This document shows, in pieces, positions 18,865 through 30,830 of a stretch of 64,000 nucleotides of DNA; within the stretch, counting starts at the first letter, position 1, and every line of letters begins with the position of its first letter. The notes under the pieces are model-generated. The model worked only from the letters and a program-made list of their open reading frames with translations, was not told where the DNA came from and searched no databases. The DNA is from Chimaeribacter arupi (GTDB taxonomy: Bacteria; Pseudomonadota; Gammaproteobacteria; Enterobacterales; Enterobacteriaceae), in NCBI RefSeq assembly GCF_002858805.1, contig NZ_PJZI01000019.1:1-64000 (forward strand), written 5' to 3'. A program made the position numbers and the translations under genes.

Positions 18865-18974
18865 GATGAATTAAAAAACAGGGAAATAAAGAACAGTGAA
18901 AGGGAAAATAATAAAAAGAGAGTAATTGCCGGAATGAGTGATAAAAAATCATGCTCACTTTCTGACGCCGGTAA

Positions 18975-19006
18975 TAAAAAAGCCCGCCCTTTTACAAGGG
19001 CGGGCT
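18975..19006 (-). terminator. accA terminator
   Basis: Eleven-base stem (AGCCCGCCCTT/AAGGGCGGGCT) with a short TTAC loop and, on the minus strand, a T6 run. It ends the long lpx-dnaE-accA transcript 16 bp beyond the accA stop. Confidence 0.9.
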
Positions 19007-19021
19007 GTCTGCGTTGACGTA

Positions 19022-19981
19022 TCAGCAGTAACCGTAGGTCATCAGCCGCTGGTAGCGGCGATTGCGCAGTTCTTCTTCATTCAGCACGTCGAGGTCGCTG
19101 AGGTCGGCCAGCAGCTGAGCTTTCAGGGAAGCCGCCACCGCCGGGATGTCACGGTGCGCGCCGCCCAGCGGCTCCGGGATCACGGAGTCAATCAGCTTCA
19201 GCTCTTTCAGGCGCGGGGCGATGATGCCCATCGCGTCGGCGGCCAGCGGGGCTTTATCGGCGCTTTTCCACAGGATAGAGGCGCAACCTTCCGGCGAGAT
19301 AACCGAGTAGGTGCTGTACTCCAGCATGTTCACCTTGTCACCTACGCCAATCGCCAGTGCGCCGCCGGAGCCACCTTCGCCGATCACGGTACAGATAACC
19401 GGGACGTTCAGGCGCGACATTTCACGCAGGTTGCGGGCAATCGCTTCTGACTGGCCACGCTCTTCTGCCCCCACGCCTGGGTAGGCACCTGGGGTGTCGA
19501 TGAAGGTAATGATCGGCAGCTTGAAGCGTTCGGCCATTTCCATCAGGCGCAGCGCCTTACGGTAACCTTCCGGGGCCGGCATACCAAAGTTACGGCGGAT
19601 CTTCTCTTTGGTTTCACGGCCTTTCTGATGACCAATAATCATCACCGGGCGGCCATCCAGGCGGGCAATACCGCCTACAATGGCTTTGTCATCAGCGTAA
19701 GCGCGGTCGCCGGCTAACTCGTCAAACTCTGTGAAAATATGTTCGATATAATCCAGCGTGTAGGGACGGCGCGGATGGCGCGCCAGCTGGGCAATCTGCC
19801 AGGCCCCCAGATCGGAGAAGATTTTGCGGGTCAATTCCACGCTTTTCTCACGCAGGCGCTGAACCTCTTCGTCCAGATTAATATCTAATTTTTCGTCTTG
19901 ACGACTGACTGCAGTCAGCGAGTCAATTTTCGCTTCAAGCTCCGCAATCGGCTGTTCAAAATCAAGAAAATTCAGACTCAT
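19022..19981 (-). CDS. accA: acetyl-CoA carboxylase carboxyltransferase, subunit alpha
   Basis: With AccD it transfers the carboxyl group from biotin to acetyl-CoA, the first step of fatty acid synthesis. It has 319 residues, identical in length to E. coli. The crotonase-like core with oxyanion-hole glycines ([12 protein letters not shown]) is clear. Last gene of the leftward operon, 12 bp after dnaE. Confidence 0.98.
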   Translation of the reverse strand: MSLNFLDFEQPIAELEAKIDSLTAVSRQDEKLDINLDEEVQRLREKSVELTRKIFSDLGAWQIAQLARHPRRPYTLDYIEHIFTEFDELAGDRAYADDKAIVGGIARLDGRPVMIIGHQKGRETKEKIRRNFGMPAPEGYRKALRLMEMAERFKLPIITFIDTPGAYPGVGAEERGQSEAIARNLREMSRLNVPVICTVIGEGGSGGALAIGVGDKVNMLEYSTYSVISPEGCASILWKSADKAPLAADAMGIIAPRLKELKLIDSVIPEPLGGAHRDIPAVAASLKAQLLADLSDLDVLNEEELRNRRYQRLMTYGYC

Positions 19982-19993
19982 AGTATTCCTATA

Positions 19994-22900
19994 TTAGTCA
20001 AATTCCAGTTCCACCTGCTCATTACCGACCAAGGTACGCAAATCCAGCAGTAAACGATCGGTCGGCGTGACGCGCCAGGTTGCACCAAAGCGCAGCCGTG
20101 CGCGTGCATCTTCGCGCTGATAATACAGATGCACTGGAATCGTCCCCGATCGATGGGGTTCCAACGACTGACGGAGACGGTTCAAAAGCTGGTCATCAAT
20201 TTGCCTGTCAGTCAGCGAGATAGCAAGCCCGCGAGCATATTTTTCCCGGGCTTCACTGATGTCCATGAGTTCACGGGCCGTCATTTTAAGGCCGCCGCTG
20301 AAGTCATCAAAGCTGACCTGTCCGGTGGCAATCAGGATACGGTCTTTTTCCAGCAAATGCTGGTATTTTTCCAGCGCATCGGTGAACAACATCACCTCCA
20401 GACGCCCTGAGCGGTCATCCAGCGTGCAAACCCCGATGCGGTTACCCCGTTTGGTCACCATAACGCGTGATGCCACCACTAATCCTACCGCAGTGGTCAT
20501 TTTGCCCCGTTCCGTCGGGTGCATATCTTTCAAACGTTGCCCGCCGGCATAACGTTCGATCTCCTTCAGGTATTGCGTGATGGGGTGGCCGGTGAGGTAT
20601 AACCCCAGCGTCTCACGCTCCCCATCCAGCACTTTCTGTTCCGGCCACGGCGCTACGCTGGCGTAGGACTGCTCCACCTGCTCCGGGGCCTCCGCCAGCA
20701 CGCCGAACATGTCGACCTGACCAATCGCCTCTGCTTTGGCATGCTGGTCGGCGGCTTTCAGCGCGTCGCCCAGTGAGTGCATCAGCGCGGCGCGGTGCGG
20801 CCCGAGGCGGTCAAACGCCCCTGACATAATCAGCTTCTCCAGAATGCGCCGGTTCAGCTTTTTAATGTCGGAACGCGCGCAGAGGTCAAACAGCTCTTTG
20901 AAGTAGCCGTCTTTGTTACGCGCCTCAATGATGGCTTCGATCGGCCCTTCCCCGACGCCTTTGATCGCGCCGATGCCATAAACGATCTCACCTTCATCAT
21001 TAACGTGGAAATGATAGAGGCCGCTGTTGATGTCCGGCGGCAGGATTTTCAGCCCCATGCGCCAGCATTCGTCCACCAGCCCGACCACTTTCTCGGTGTT
21101 GTCCATGTCGGCGGTCATCACCGCCGCCATGAACTCCGCCGGATAGTGCGCCTTCAGCCACAATGTCTGGTAAGAGACCAGCGCATAGGCGGCGGAGTGC
21201 GATTTGTTAAAGCCATAACCGGCAAATTTCTCTACCAGGTCGAAGATTTTCACCGACAATTCGCCGTCGATGCCGCGTGATTTCGCGCCGTCTTCAAAAC
21301 CGCCGCGCTGTTTGGCCATTTCGACCGGGTTCTTTTTCCCCATCGCACGGCGCAGCATGTCCGCGCCGCCCAGCGTATAACCGGCCAGCACCTGGGCTAT
21401 CTGCATCACCTGTTCCTGATACAGGATGATGCCGTAGGTCGGCTCCAGTACCGGCTTCAGGGACTCATGCTGCCACTGGATGTCCGGGTAAGAGATCGCT
21501 TCGCGGCCATGCTTACGGTCGATGAAGTTATCTACCATGCCGGATTGCAGCGGGCCGGGGCGGAACAGCGCCACCAGCGCGATCATGTCTTCGAAGCAGT
21601 CAGGCTTCAGGCGCTTGATCAGGTCTTTCATGCCGCGCGATTCAAGCTGGAAGACTGCCGTGGTCTCCGAGCGTTGCAGCATGTCGAAACTTTTCTTGTC
21701 ATCAAGCGGGATAGAGGCGATGTCGATCGGCTCCAGCCCCTGTTTGGCGCGCCGGGCGTTGATCATCTCCAGCGCCCAGTTAATGATGGTCAGTGTGCGC
21801 AGGCCAAGGAAGTCAAACTTCACCAGCCCGGCATATTCCACGTCGTTCTTGTCGAACTGGGTAACCGGCTGGTTGCCTTCCGCGTCACAGTAGAGCGGCG
21901 CGAAATCGGTGATTTTGGTCGGCGCAATCACCACGCCCCCGGCGTGTTTACCGGCGTTACGCGTTACCCCTTCCAGCTTGCGCGCCATGTCGATCAGCGC
22001 ACGCACTTCTTCATCGGCGTCGTAGATCTCCGGCAGTTGCGGCTCCGCCGCAAAGGCTTTCTCCAGCGTCATGCCCGGATCGGGCGGCACCAGCTTGGAA
22101 ATACGATCCACAAAGCCATACGGATGCCCCAGCACCCGGCCCACGTCACGGATAACCGCTTTGGCCGCCATCGTCCCGAAGGTAATAATCTGGGACACCG
22201 CGTCACGGCCATACAGCTCCGCCACGTGCTCAATCACCAGATCGCGTTTCTCCATGCAGAAGTCGACGTCGAAGTCGGGCATTGAGACACGTTCCGGGTT
22301 GAGGAAGCGCTCGAACAGCAGGTCAAACTCCAGCGGATCGAGATCGGTGATTTTCAGCGCGTAAGCCACCAGTGAACCGGCACCCGACCCACGGCCCGGC
22401 CCTACCGGCACCCCGTTGTCTTTCGACCACTGGATAAACTCCATCACGATCAGGAAGTAGCCGGGGAAGCCCATCTGGTTGATCACGTTGAGTTCAACGT
22501 CCAGCCGTTCATCATACTCCGGCCGTTTCTGCGCCCGCACCTCAGGGTCAGGGAACAGGAACTCAAGCCGCTCCTCCAGCCCCTCGCGTGATTTCATGAC
22601 CAGGAAATCTTCGGTGGTCATCTCCCCGGTCGGGAACTGCGGCAGGAAGTATTCGCCCAGGCGGATCGTGACGTTACAGCGCTTGGCAATCTCAACGCTG
22701 TTTTCCAGCGCTTCCGGGATGTCGGCAAACAGCTCGCACATCTCCTCTTCGCTGCGCATATATTGCTGGGCGCTGTAGTTACGCGGCCGCTTGGGATCGT
22801 CGAGGGTGAAACCGTCATGAATGGCGACGCGGATTTCGTGGGCGTCAAAATCATCGGCCACCAGGAAGCGCACATCGTTGGTAGCCACCACCGGCACGCC

Positions 22901-23476
22901 GCGCTCGGTCGCCAGCGCAACGGCGGCGTGGAGATAGGCTTCTTCATCCGCCCGCCCGGTGCGGATCAGCTCCAGGTAATAGCGGTTGGGAAAGTGTTCG
23001 GCATAAAACGCCAGCGCCTGATCAACCTGCACCTGATTGCCGCGCAGCAGGAATTTACCGACGTCGCCCAGGCGGCCGCCGGAGAGCAGCAACAGCCCCT
23101 CTTTCTGCTCTGCCAGCCACTCACGGTCGATAATCGGGCCGGCCGCGCCGTAGCCGCGCTGATAGGCCCGCGAGATAAGCAGAGTGAGGTTTTGGTAACC
23201 CTCATTATTCATCGCCAGCACGGTGAGCTGGGCCAGCTCATCGCCCAGTTCGGGACTCTGCACATGGAAATCGGCCCCGATGATCGGTTTGATCCCGGCA
23301 CCGTGCGCGCTGCCATAAAACTTCACCAGCCCGCAAAGGTTGGTGAAATCCGTGATTGCCAGGGCCGGCATAGCGAGGGCAGCGGCTCGCTTAACCAACG
23401 GGCCCACTTTGGCTAGCCCATCGATCATGGAGTAGTCACTGTGTACGCGCAGGTGAACAAAACGAGGTTCGGCCAT
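19994..23476 (-). CDS. dnaE: DNA polymerase III, alpha (catalytic) subunit
   Basis: Replicative polymerase of 1160 residues, exactly the E. coli length. An N-terminal PHP domain ([16 protein letters not shown]) is followed by the C-family polymerase core with catalytic aspartates in MPDFDVDFC and KFDFLGLRT, the internal clamp-binding motif QVDMFGV, an OB domain and the C-terminal tau-binding tail. I chose the ATG at 23476 (MAEPRFVHL); an upstream in-frame ATG would add 20 unrelated residues. Confidence 0.98.
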   Translation of the reverse strand: MAEPRFVHLRVHSDYSMIDGLAKVGPLVKRAAALAMPALAITDFTNLCGLVKFYGSAHGAGIKPIIGADFHVQSPELGDELAQLTVLAMNNEGYQNLTLLISRAYQRGYGAAGPIIDREWLAEQKEGLLLLSGGRLGDVGKFLLRGNQVQVDQALAFYAEHFPNRYYLELIRTGRADEEAYLHAAVALATERGVPVVATNDVRFLVADDFDAHEIRVAIHDGFTLDDPKRPRNYSAQQYMRSEEEMCELFADIPEALENSVEIAKRCNVTIRLGEYFLPQFPTGEMTTEDFLVMKSREGLEERLEFLFPDPEVRAQKRPEYDERLDVELNVINQMGFPGYFLIVMEFIQWSKDNGVPVGPGRGSGAGSLVAYALKITDLDPLEFDLLFERFLNPERVSMPDFDVDFCMEKRDLVIEHVAELYGRDAVSQIITFGTMAAKAVIRDVGRVLGHPYGFVDRISKLVPPDPGMTLEKAFAAEPQLPEIYDADEEVRALIDMARKLEGVTRNAGKHAGGVVIAPTKITDFAPLYCDAEGNQPVTQFDKNDVEYAGLVKFDFLGLRTLTIINWALEMINARRAKQGLEPIDIASIPLDDKKSFDMLQRSETTAVFQLESRGMKDLIKRLKPDCFEDMIALVALFRPGPLQSGMVDNFIDRKHGREAISYPDIQWQHESLKPVLEPTYGIILYQEQVMQIAQVLAGYTLGGADMLRRAMGKKNPVEMAKQRGGFEDGAKSRGIDGELSVKIFDLVEKFAGYGFNKSHSAAYALVSYQTLWLKAHYPAEFMAAVMTADMDNTEKVVGLVDECWRMGLKILPPDINSGLYHFHVNDEGEIVYGIGAIKGVGEGPIEAIIEARNKDGYFKELFDLCARSDIKKLNRRILEKLIMSGAFDRLGPHRAALMHSLGDALKAADQHAKAEAIGQVDMFGVLAEAPEQVEQSYASVAPWPEQKVLDGERETLGLYLTGHPITQYLKEIERYAGGQRLKDMHPTERGKMTTAVGLVVASRVMVTKRGNRIGVCTLDDRSGRLEVMLFTDALEKYQHLLEKDRILIATGQVSFDDFSGGLKMTARELMDISEAREKYARGLAISLTDRQIDDQLLNRLRQSLEPHRSGTIPVHLYYQREDARARLRFGATWRVTPTDRLLLDLRTLVGNEQVELEFD

Positions 23477-23536
23477 ATCGAAATACCAGAATAGAGTGAA
23501 TGGAAACCACGCACCGGAAGGTGCGCGGGTAATCAA

Positions 23537-24139
23537 TTAACGTGGCGGCAGCGCCAGCGCTCGCCTGACCGGGCCAAAACTACGCCGGTGGTGGATTGTC
23601 GCCCCGAACTGCGCCAGCCTCTCCAGATGAAAGGCAGTAGGATACCCTTTGTGCTGGGCAAAACCATAGTCCGGGAACTGCTGGTCCAGCGCGGCCATCT
23701 CGCGATCGCGGGTCACTTTAGCCAGAATCGACGCGGCGCTGATCTCTGCCACCCGGCTGTCGCCTTTGACCACGGCCTGTGCCGCCATCGGCAGCGCCGG
23801 GCAGCGGTTGCCGTCAATCAGCACCATGTCCGGCGTGACGGCCAGCCCGGCGACCGCCCTCTGCATCGCCAGCATTGTGGCATGCAGGATATTCAGCTGA
23901 TCAATCTCTTCCGGCTCAGCACGCCCCAGGCTCCAGGCCAGCGCCTTTTCGGTGATTTCGTCAAACAGCGCCAGACGGCGTTTTTCGCTGAGTTTTTTGG
24001 AGTCGGCAAGCCCGGCAATCGGGCGGGCCGGGTCGAGGATGACGGCGGCGGTGACCACCGCGCCGACTAACGGGCCACGGCCCACTTCATCCACACCGGC
24101 AATACAGTGCGCGGCGGGATAGACAAAAATTTCACTCAT
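23537..24139 (-). CDS. rnhB: ribonuclease HII
   Basis: Removes ribonucleotides from DNA-RNA hybrids, including single misincorporated ones. It has 200 residues with the N-terminal catalytic pair in [11 protein letters not shown] and further acidic residues in VLIDGN and KVTRDREM. The start overlaps the lpxB stop by 4 bp. Confidence 0.97.
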   Translation of the reverse strand: MSEIFVYPAAHCIAGVDEVGRGPLVGAVVTAAVILDPARPIAGLADSKKLSEKRRLALFDEITEKALAWSLGRAEPEEIDQLNILHATMLAMQRAVAGLAVTPDMVLIDGNRCPALPMAAQAVVKGDSRVAEISAASILAKVTRDREMAALDQQFPDYGFAQHKGYPTAFHLERLAQFGATIHHRRSFGPVRRALALPPR

Positions 24140-25284
24140 GGATGAGCCAGTTCCAGTACAGCCTGCGCCGCCTGTTCATCGGCGTTGCAGCGGATATGCT
24201 GATGTAGTTCAAGGAAAGTCTGTTTCAGCGCCGCACTCTGCTCCCCGCCCGCCAGCAGCGGTAACAGGGCAGTGGCCAGCTTCTCCGGCACACAGTCATG
24301 TTGCAACAGCTCCGTGACGATTTCGCGCCCGGCCAGCAGGTTTGGCAAGGAGACATACGGCGTTTTAATCAGCCGTTCGGCCAGCCAGAACGTAAAGGGT
24401 TTCATCCGGTAACCCACCACCATCGGGCACTTCGCCAGCATACACTCCAGCGCGGCCGTGCCGGATGCCAGCAGCGCGGCGTCACTGGCGATCATCGCAT
24501 CCCGCGACTGGCCGTCCAGCAGGTGCATCGGCAGTGCCGGTGCCACCTCCGCTTTAATACGCTCAAACTGTTCGCGACGCCGGGCATTAACCAGCGGCAC
24601 CACAATCTCCAGATCGGGATACGTTTCGCGCAGCCGCAGCGCCGTACGCAGGAAGTCTGCACTGAGCATCTCGACTTCCGCATTGCGGCTGCCCGGCAGC
24701 AGCGCCAGACAGCGTGCGCCGGCCGCAATACCCAGACGCTGGCGGGCCTGCTGTTTATCAGGCTGCAGCGGCATGGCATCTGCCAGGGTATGGCCGATAA
24801 AGCGGCACGGCACATTGAATTTGTCGTAAAACGCTTTTTCGAAAGGCAGGAAAGCCAGCACCAGGTCGGTCGCTTTGCCGATTTTGAAAACGCGCTTTTG
24901 CCGCCAGGCCCAGACTGAAGGGCTGACGTAATGAATGGTACGCAGGCCGCGCTGTTTCAGCCGCCCTTCCAGCGTGATATTAAAATCCGGGGCATCAATG
25001 CCGACAAACACATCGGGTTGTAATTCGCTGAAGCGGCGCGTCAGGTCACGGCGGATTTTCAACAGGCGCGGCAGACGCTCAACGACTTCCACCACGCCCA
25101 TCACCGCCAGCTCTTCCATCTCGTACCAGGCTTCACACCCTTCCGCCTGCATCAGCGGCCCGGCGACACCCACAAAGCGGGTGTCCGGGTAATGCGTCTT
25201 CAATGCACGAATCAAACCGGCGCCAAGAATGTCGCCGGATGTTTCACCGGCAACCAGGCCGATCGTCAATGGACGTTTTTGCAT
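24136..25284 (-). CDS. lpxB: lipid-A-disaccharide synthase
   Basis: Inner-membrane-associated GT19 glycosyltransferase that joins UDP-2,3-diacylglucosamine and lipid X in lipid A synthesis. It has 382 residues (family length). The N-terminal GEXSGD motif appears as [12 protein letters not shown], and the UDP-binding region [12 protein letters not shown] is intact. It sits 3 bp after lpxA and overlaps rnhB by 4 bp. Confidence 0.97.
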   Translation of the reverse strand: MQKRPLTIGLVAGETSGDILGAGLIRALKTHYPDTRFVGVAGPLMQAEGCEAWYEMEELAVMGVVEVVERLPRLLKIRRDLTRRFSELQPDVFVGIDAPDFNITLEGRLKQRGLRTIHYVSPSVWAWRQKRVFKIGKATDLVLAFLPFEKAFYDKFNVPCRFIGHTLADAMPLQPDKQQARQRLGIAAGARCLALLPGSRNAEVEMLSADFLRTALRLRETYPDLEIVVPLVNARRREQFERIKAEVAPALPMHLLDGQSRDAMIASDAALLASGTAALECMLAKCPMVVGYRMKPFTFWLAERLIKTPYVSLPNLLAGREIVTELLQHDCVPEKLATALLPLLAGGEQSAALKQTFLELHQHIRCNADEQAAQAVLELAHP

Positions 25285-25287
25285 AGG

Positions 25288-26076
25288 TCAGCGAATAATG
25301 CCGCGCTTGGAACGGGCAAAGAACTCACTGAACGGTTTGACTGCCAGGTGCTGCTCAGCGATAGCGGCAATTTCCGGCAATGCCTCTTCCAGCGTTTTAC
25401 CGCTGCGGTAGAGCACCTTGTAGGCATTGCGGATCGCATGCAGCGACTCTTTCTCAAAACCGCGGCGTTTCAGCCCTTCGATATTGATGCCGAACGGCGT
25501 GGCATGGTTGCCCTGCGCGATGACAAACGGCGGCACATCCTGCGCCACACCGGAACACCCGCCTACCATCACATGCGCACCAATCACACAGAACTGGTGA
25601 ATCGCCGTCATGCCGCCGATGATAGCGAAATCATCGATATGCACGTGGCCGCCAAGCGTCGCGTTATTGGCCAGAATGCAGCGGTTACCGATCACACAGT
25701 CATGCGCCACATGAGCATTGACCATCAGCAGATTGTCATCGCCAATCTTCGTCAGGTTGCCGCCCTGGGTGGTGCCGCGGTGGATGGTGACGCTTTCACG
25801 GATGCTGTTACGATCGCCAATCTCAGTACGCGTCGGTTCCCCGGCGTATTTCAGATCCTGGTTAACTTCACCAATGGTGGCGAACTGATAAATCGTGTTG
25901 TCACGGCCAATTTTGGTGACGCCGTTGACCACAACATGCGATTTCAGCACCGTCCCTTCACCAATCTCTACCTGCGAGCCGATATAGCAAAAAGGACCAA
26001 TATGTGCGCCGGCACCGATAACGGCACCCTCTTCAACAATAGCGCTGGGATGGATATAGGCGGTTTTGTCAGTCAC
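25288..26076 (-). CDS. lpxA: UDP-N-acetylglucosamine acyltransferase
   Basis: First enzyme of lipid A synthesis; adds a 3-hydroxyacyl chain to UDP-GlcNAc from acyl-ACP. It has 262 residues and many hexapeptide repeats of the left-handed beta-helix, plus the catalytic His region [11 protein letters not shown]. Three bases separate it from both neighbours' ends, indicating coupled translation. Confidence 0.98.
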   Translation of the reverse strand: MTDKTAYIHPSAIVEEGAVIGAGAHIGPFCYIGSQVEIGEGTVLKSHVVVNGVTKIGRDNTIYQFATIGEVNQDLKYAGEPTRTEIGDRNSIRESVTIHRGTTQGGNLTKIGDDNLLMVNAHVAHDCVIGNRCILANNATLGGHVHIDDFAIIGGMTAIHQFCVIGAHVMVGGCSGVAQDVPPFVIAQGNHATPFGINIEGLKRRGFEKESLHAIRNAYKVLYRSGKTLEEALPEIAAIAEQHLAVKPFSEFFARSKRGIIR

Positions 26077-26079
26077 GAA

Positions 26080-26535
26080 TTAACTCTCCCGACGACGGGC
26101 GCACATCATTGTAGCTTCACAGGCCACTTCACCGTCAACTTTGGCGACACCTTTGAAACGCGCTACGCCACGACGCTCTTTAATGAATTCAACTTCCAGA
26201 ATCATCTGGTCACCTGGTAATACTGGACGTTTAAAGCGGGCATCGTCAATGGCAGCGAAGTAGTACAGTTCGCCCGGCTCAAGTTTGCCGACGCTTTTAA
26301 AGGCCAGAATACCGGTTGCCTGAGCCATAGCCTCAAGGATCAGTACACCTGGGAAAATCGGCTTACCAGGGAAATGGCCCTGGAAAAACGGTTCGTTGAC
26401 TGAAACGTTTTTCACTGCACGAAGGAATTTACCTTCCTCGAAATCCAGAACGCGATCGACCAGCAAAAAAGGATAGCGGTGCGGAAGCAAATCCATGATC
26501 TCTTCAATATGCAGAGTATGAGTGTCAGTAGTCAA
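26080..26535 (-). CDS. fabZ: 3-hydroxyacyl-ACP dehydratase
   Basis: Hot-dog fold dehydratase of fatty acid elongation, 151 residues as in E. coli. Active-site His lies in [13 protein letters not shown] and Glu in LILEAMAQ. It competes with LpxA for the same 3-hydroxyacyl-ACP pool, and they are adjacent in the operon. Confidence 0.98.
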   Translation of the reverse strand: MTTDTHTLHIEEIMDLLPHRYPFLLVDRVLDFEEGKFLRAVKNVSVNEPFFQGHFPGKPIFPGVLILEAMAQATGILAFKSVGKLEPGELYYFAAIDDARFKRPVLPGDQMILEVEFIKERRGVARFKGVAKVDGEVACEATMMCARRRES

Positions 26536-26576
26536 AATACTCTTCCTGTCTAAAAAACTGATGGCATTAATAACAC

Positions 26577-26680
26577 GGCCTGCTTAACCCCCAAAAGGAG
26601 GGCATAAGGCAGGCCGCAAATAGGGGTATGTATGTGCAACGTGCTGCAGCACGCTGCGGCCTTACCCGCCGTTCGCGGGC
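26577..26680 (-). repeat. group of three hairpins between lpxD and fabZ
   Basis: The 156-bp gap inside the lipid A operon holds a 39-base imperfect hairpin (26577-26615; arms GGCCTGCTTA and TAAGGCAGGCC), a perfect 14-bp palindrome (26640-26653, CGTGCTGCAGCACG) and a smaller stem (26666-26680, CCCGC/GCGGG). None is followed by a T run on the minus strand, so they are unlikely to be intrinsic terminators. RNA processing or stability control between lpxD and fabZ is a possible role. Confidence 0.5.
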
Positions 26681-26691
26681 AAGGATGGTGA

Positions 26692-27714
26692 TTAGTCTTT
26701 TCCGACTTTACGCTCAACAGCTTTTAAGCGCTTGTTTATTTCGTCAATATTCATCACCAGCGCGGCAGTTTTTCGCCACGCTTTATTGGTCTGCAGCGGA
26801 ATGCCCGAAGAGTATACCCCAGGTTCAGTGATTGGTCGCATAACCATTCCCATTCCGGTAACAACGGCTTGATCGCAGATCTCCATGTGACCGTTGATCA
26901 CACTGGCTCCGCCAATCTGGCAATAACGGCCGATTTTAAGGCTGCCGGCCATAATGACGCCGCCCGCAACCGCCGTATTGTCGCCAATCACGACGTTATG
27001 CGCAATCTGACATTGGTTATCAATGATGACACCGTTGCCGATAATGGTGTTGTCCAGCGCACCGCGGTCGATGGTGGTACAGGCGCCAATCTCTACCCGG
27101 TCACCAATTTGTACGGTACCGAGCTGAGGAATTTTGATCCAGTTACCACGATCGTTGGCATAACCGAAACCGTCTGCGCCGATGACCGTGCCGGATTGTA
27201 TCAGGCATTGCTGGCCGATTTCGATATTGTGGTAAACCGTAACGTTGGCCCACAGGCGGGTGCCTGCGCCAATCCGGGTATTTTTACCGATGAAACATCC
27301 CGCACCGACCACCACGTTGTCGCCCAGTACAACGCCGGATTCAATCACCGCGTTGGCACCAATCGCCACATTGGCCCCCAGGCTTGCCTGCGGGGACACC
27401 ACGGCACTCGGCGCAATCTCTTCAGCCGGTGACGGGGTCGTATCTAACAGCTGCGCCATGCGCGCATAGGTCAGATAAGGGTTTTTCACTACCAGCGCGG
27501 CACCCTGCCAGAACGGCAGGTCAGCTTCCGTTAAGACCACTGCGCCCGCCTGGCAGGCAGCGAGTTGTTCACGGTAGCGGCTGTTGGAGAGGAAAGTGAT
27601 GTGCTCAGAACCTGCGGAATGCATAGAAGCAATGCCGGTGATGGCAATATTGCCATCACCGTGCACGTGTGCATCCAACTGCTGTGCAAGATCAGCCAGT
27701 CGAATTGAAGACAT
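26692..27714 (-). CDS. lpxD: UDP-3-O-(3-hydroxyacyl)glucosamine N-acyltransferase
   Basis: Third enzyme of lipid A synthesis; adds the N-linked hydroxyacyl chain. It has 340 residues. An N-terminal uridine-binding domain precedes a left-handed beta-helix of hexapeptide repeats and the catalytic His region [17 protein letters not shown]. It lies 3 bp after skp. Confidence 0.97.
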   Translation of the reverse strand: MSSIRLADLAQQLDAHVHGDGNIAITGIASMHSAGSEHITFLSNSRYREQLAACQAGAVVLTEADLPFWQGAALVVKNPYLTYARMAQLLDTTPSPAEEIAPSAVVSPQASLGANVAIGANAVIESGVVLGDNVVVGAGCFIGKNTRIGAGTRLWANVTVYHNIEIGQQCLIQSGTVIGADGFGYANDRGNWIKIPQLGTVQIGDRVEIGACTTIDRGALDNTIIGNGVIIDNQCQIAHNVVIGDNTAVAGGVIMAGSLKIGRYCQIGGASVINGHMEICDQAVVTGMGMVMRPITEPGVYSSGIPLQTNKAWRKTAALVMNIDEINKRLKAVERKVGKD

Positions 27715-27717
27715 GGA

Positions 27718-28215
27718 TTATTTAACCTGTTTCAGCACATCAGCAGTAATGTCTTTGTCAGCATTGGCATAAGCCACGGCGTTAGCGTCGATAACCACGT
27801 CATAGCCTTCTTTGCTGGCAACGGATTTCACTGCATCCTGAATACGGCTCAGGATTTTGTTACGCTCTTCCATCTGACGGCGACGGTTGTCCTGCTCGAA
27901 AGCCTGCGCTTTGCTGGAGAAGGTTTCACGCTGTGCCATCACGCTTTTTTCCAGTTTGCTGCGCTCGCTGGCTTTCATGGTAGAGCCGTCACGCTGCAAC
28001 TTTTGCATCTGGGTTTGCAGATCGCGTTCCATACCCTGCAACTCAGTCGCCCGGCTTTTGAATTCGCTCTCCAGTTGCTTGGCAACTGCATCACGCGCAG
28101 GAAGCTGCTGGAAAATGCTGGAAACGTTAACCACTGCAATTTTGTCAGCAGCCTGAACGCCTGCAGAAGCAGCCATTGCTAAACCGAGGCCTGCGGCACA
28201 CAACCACTTTTTCAC
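27718..28215 (-). CDS. skp: periplasmic chaperone Skp
   Basis: Trimeric jellyfish-shaped chaperone that carries unfolded outer-membrane proteins to BamA. It has 165 residues with a signal peptide (about 1-22, ending VQA) and a long charged coiled-coil region. The GTG at 28215 is chosen: AAGGAG is 6 bases upstream and the N terminus (V/M)[12 protein letters not shown] aligns with E. coli. Directly downstream of bamA, its client's assembly machine. Confidence 0.96.
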   Translation of the reverse strand: MKKWLCAAGLGLAMAASAGVQAADKIAVVNVSSIFQQLPARDAVAKQLESEFKSRATELQGMERDLQTQMQKLQRDGSTMKASERSKLEKSVMAQRETFSSKAQAFEQDNRRRQMEERNKILSRIQDAVKSVASKEGYDVVIDANAVAYANADKDITADVLKQVK

Positions 28216-28371
28216 TATAAACTCCTTAACATCACCCGTTTGTGTCATAGACACTTGAATTACACAACCCACCAAGCATAACACACTGCCTTTTCCCAGG
28301 ACTCGCCTGGGAAAGAGAGCGGCCGCGTGATGTCGCCGTGATTTTGCCGGACAGACACCCCAGGGGGTGTC

Positions 28372-30795
28372 TTACCATGTTTTGCCGATATTAAACTGGA
28401 ACTGCTCTGCCTTGTCGCCATCATATTTTTTGATTGGCTGCGCATAGGAGAAGACCAGCGGCCCCAGTGGCGACATCCACTGCAGCGCGATACCGGAAGA
28501 CACGCGGAAGTTATCCGGTGAACTGTAATCCGGGACGCCTGCCGCGTCAGTCGCGGAGGTGTTTTCCCAGTTGGTATCCCACACTGTACCACCGTCCACA
28601 AACAGCGAGGTACGTACGGAGTTAGCATATTTTTCGCTGATAAACGGCGTCGGAACAATCAGCTCAGCACTCAGTACCGCCATCGCGTTACCGCCGACGG
28701 CATCATCTGAGTTCTCTACCGGGCAGCCGGCATAGCTGGTGTTACCGCTGTTACAACGGTAATAAGCGGCTTTCGGGCCAATGGTATTGGACTGGAAGCC
28801 ACGCACCGTGCTTGAACCACCGGCATAGAAGTTGTCGTAGAACGGCACTTCTTTGCCGCCCAGGCCATCAGCATAACCGGCACGGGCACGGCCCATCAGC
28901 ACCCATTCGCGGTTTTCGCTCAGCGGCAGATAGGACGTCGAGTCAAAGGTGACTTTGTAGTATTCGTTATCCGAACCCGGTACCGTCACCTTGCCGTTCA
29001 GGCTGGCGCGCGTCCCGGACGTCGGGAAGTAACCGCGGTCAAGGTTGTTGTACGTCCAGCCGAGGTTCAGCATGAAGTCATTGGCGCTGTAGTCGGTGGT
29101 GTTGGTATCTTCACCCACGGTCACAGCCGGGTTAACGCCCACGGAATTCAGGTAACGCCACATGTTGACCTGAGGCTCCATATCGGACAGGTCGTTATGG
29201 ACGTAGTCCAGCCCCAGACGCAGCGAGTTATTCTCGTTGATCGGGAAGCCAAGCGTCGTGCCGAGGCCGTAGCTGCGGTTGGTATAGTCAGACAGGTCAG
29301 CGTCGTCCGCTTTGAAGTCGTTATAGAACAGACGGCCGCCCAGGCTTACCCCGTCCACCGTAAAGTACGGGTCGGTCAGGGAGATTTCCGCATAGGTCTG
29401 GTAATCGTTCTTGGTACCGTTAATGCCCACGGTGTTCCCGGTGCCCAGCCAGTTATCCTGCTGTACGCCGACCTGGAAACTCACGCCGCTTTCTGTACCG
29501 TAACCAATACCGAAGTTGAAGGTACCGGTATTACGCTCTTTAACTTTATAGGTGACATCCACCTGGTCAGTCGTGCCCGGCACGCGCTGGGTATCGACGT
29601 CCACCGTTTCAAAGTAGCCCAGGCGGTTCAGGCGCTCTTTGCCCTGGTCAACCTGGTCATTGCCCAGCCAGGCCCCTTCCATCTGGCGCATTTCGCGGCG
29701 CAGTACGGAGTCCTTACTGGTGTCATTGCCTTCAAAACGGATATGGCGCACATAGAAGCGGTTCCCGGCATCAACCGCAATATGCAGTTTGACCGTCTTG
29801 TCCGCATCATTGATTTCAGGCTGGGTAATCACGCGCGGGTAGGCGTAACCATAACGGCCCAACATCTGTTTGATGTCGTTTTCCATTTTGGTCACTTTGG
29901 TGCCGTTATACAGCTCGCCCGGCTCGATTTTCGTCAGGCTGGTGACTTCCGCAGAGTGCCCGGCCATATTGCCGTTAATCTCAACACCGGACAGCTTATA
30001 CTGCTCGCCTTCGGTGATATTCAGGGTGATATAAATCCCCTTCTTATCCGGCGTCAGGCTGACCTGGGTGGAGTCGATGTTGAAACGGGCGTAGCCGCGA
30101 TCGAGATAGAAACTGCGTAAGGTTTCCAGATCCCCCGCCAGCTTCTGCTTCTGATATTTCCGGTCGCCGACCAGGTTCCACCACGGCACTTCATCACGCA
30201 GCTGGAAGCGCGAGATAAGTTCATCCGTCGGGAACGCGTGGTTACCCACGATGTTGATCTGCTGGATTTTGGCTGACACACCTTCCGTAAAGACCAGTTT
30301 CAGGTCAACACGGTTACGCGGCAACGGCGTCACCACCGCTTTCACGGAGGCGCTGTATTTACCGACGCTGTAGTAGAAATCCTCCAGGCCTTTCTCAATG
30401 CTGGAGAGAGTCGTGCGATCGAGCGCTTCACCAACGCGGACGCCAGAGGCTTCCAGGTTCTGTTTGAGCATGTCATCTTTCACCGACTTATTACCGGAGA
30501 AAGTGATGCTGGCGATTGTCGGGCGCTCTTTCACTTGTACGATTAAGGTATCACCATCACGCAGGACGCGGACATCCTCGAAGTTCCCTGTTGCAAACAG
30601 GGCGCGGATGGTGCTGCTGATATCTTCATCATTCACCGTATCGCCTACGCGAACCGGCATATTGAGTAACGCCGCACCGACGGCAACTCGTTGCAGGCCT
30701 TCGAAATGAATGTCCTTCACTACGAACCCGTCTGCACCGTATACGGTGGCGCTGCCAAACAGCAGCGACGCTATGAGCAACTTTTTCATCGCCAT
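28372..30795 (-). CDS. bamA: outer-membrane protein assembly factor BamA
   Basis: Core of the BAM complex that folds and inserts beta-barrel proteins; essential. It has 807 residues with a signal peptide (about 1-20, [12 protein letters not shown]...YGA), five POTRA domains (to about residue 420) and a 16-strand barrel with the loop-6 VRGF motif (STVRGFQSN) and a C-terminal aromatic (GKTW) assembly signal. The extracellular loop around [16 protein letters not shown] is shorter than in E. coli and keeps a cysteine pair. Confidence 0.98.
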   Translation of the reverse strand: MAMKKLLIASLLFGSATVYGADGFVVKDIHFEGLQRVAVGAALLNMPVRVGDTVNDEDISSTIRALFATGNFEDVRVLRDGDTLIVQVKERPTIASITFSGNKSVKDDMLKQNLEASGVRVGEALDRTTLSSIEKGLEDFYYSVGKYSASVKAVVTPLPRNRVDLKLVFTEGVSAKIQQINIVGNHAFPTDELISRFQLRDEVPWWNLVGDRKYQKQKLAGDLETLRSFYLDRGYARFNIDSTQVSLTPDKKGIYITLNITEGEQYKLSGVEINGNMAGHSAEVTSLTKIEPGELYNGTKVTKMENDIKQMLGRYGYAYPRVITQPEINDADKTVKLHIAVDAGNRFYVRHIRFEGNDTSKDSVLRREMRQMEGAWLGNDQVDQGKERLNRLGYFETVDVDTQRVPGTTDQVDVTYKVKERNTGTFNFGIGYGTESGVSFQVGVQQDNWLGTGNTVGINGTKNDYQTYAEISLTDPYFTVDGVSLGGRLFYNDFKADDADLSDYTNRSYGLGTTLGFPINENNSLRLGLDYVHNDLSDMEPQVNMWRYLNSVGVNPAVTVGEDTNTTDYSANDFMLNLGWTYNNLDRGYFPTSGTRASLNGKVTVPGSDNEYYKVTFDSTSYLPLSENREWVLMGRARAGYADGLGGKEVPFYDNFYAGGSSTVRGFQSNTIGPKAAYYRCNSGNTSYAGCPVENSDDAVGGNAMAVLSAELIVPTPFISEKYANSVRTSLFVDGGTVWDTNWENTSATDAAGVPDYSSPDNFRVSSGIALQWMSPLGPLVFSYAQPIKKYDGDKAEQFQFNIGKTW

Positions 30796-30830
30796 CGTTG
30801 TTATGCGTTCTTCCTAACCTATCCCCCGCC

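Noticed and set aside
18757-19017. 86-codon open frame upstream of the chitinase
   Set aside because: AT-rich, Asn/Lys-rich product without Shine-Dalgarno, running into the accA terminator.
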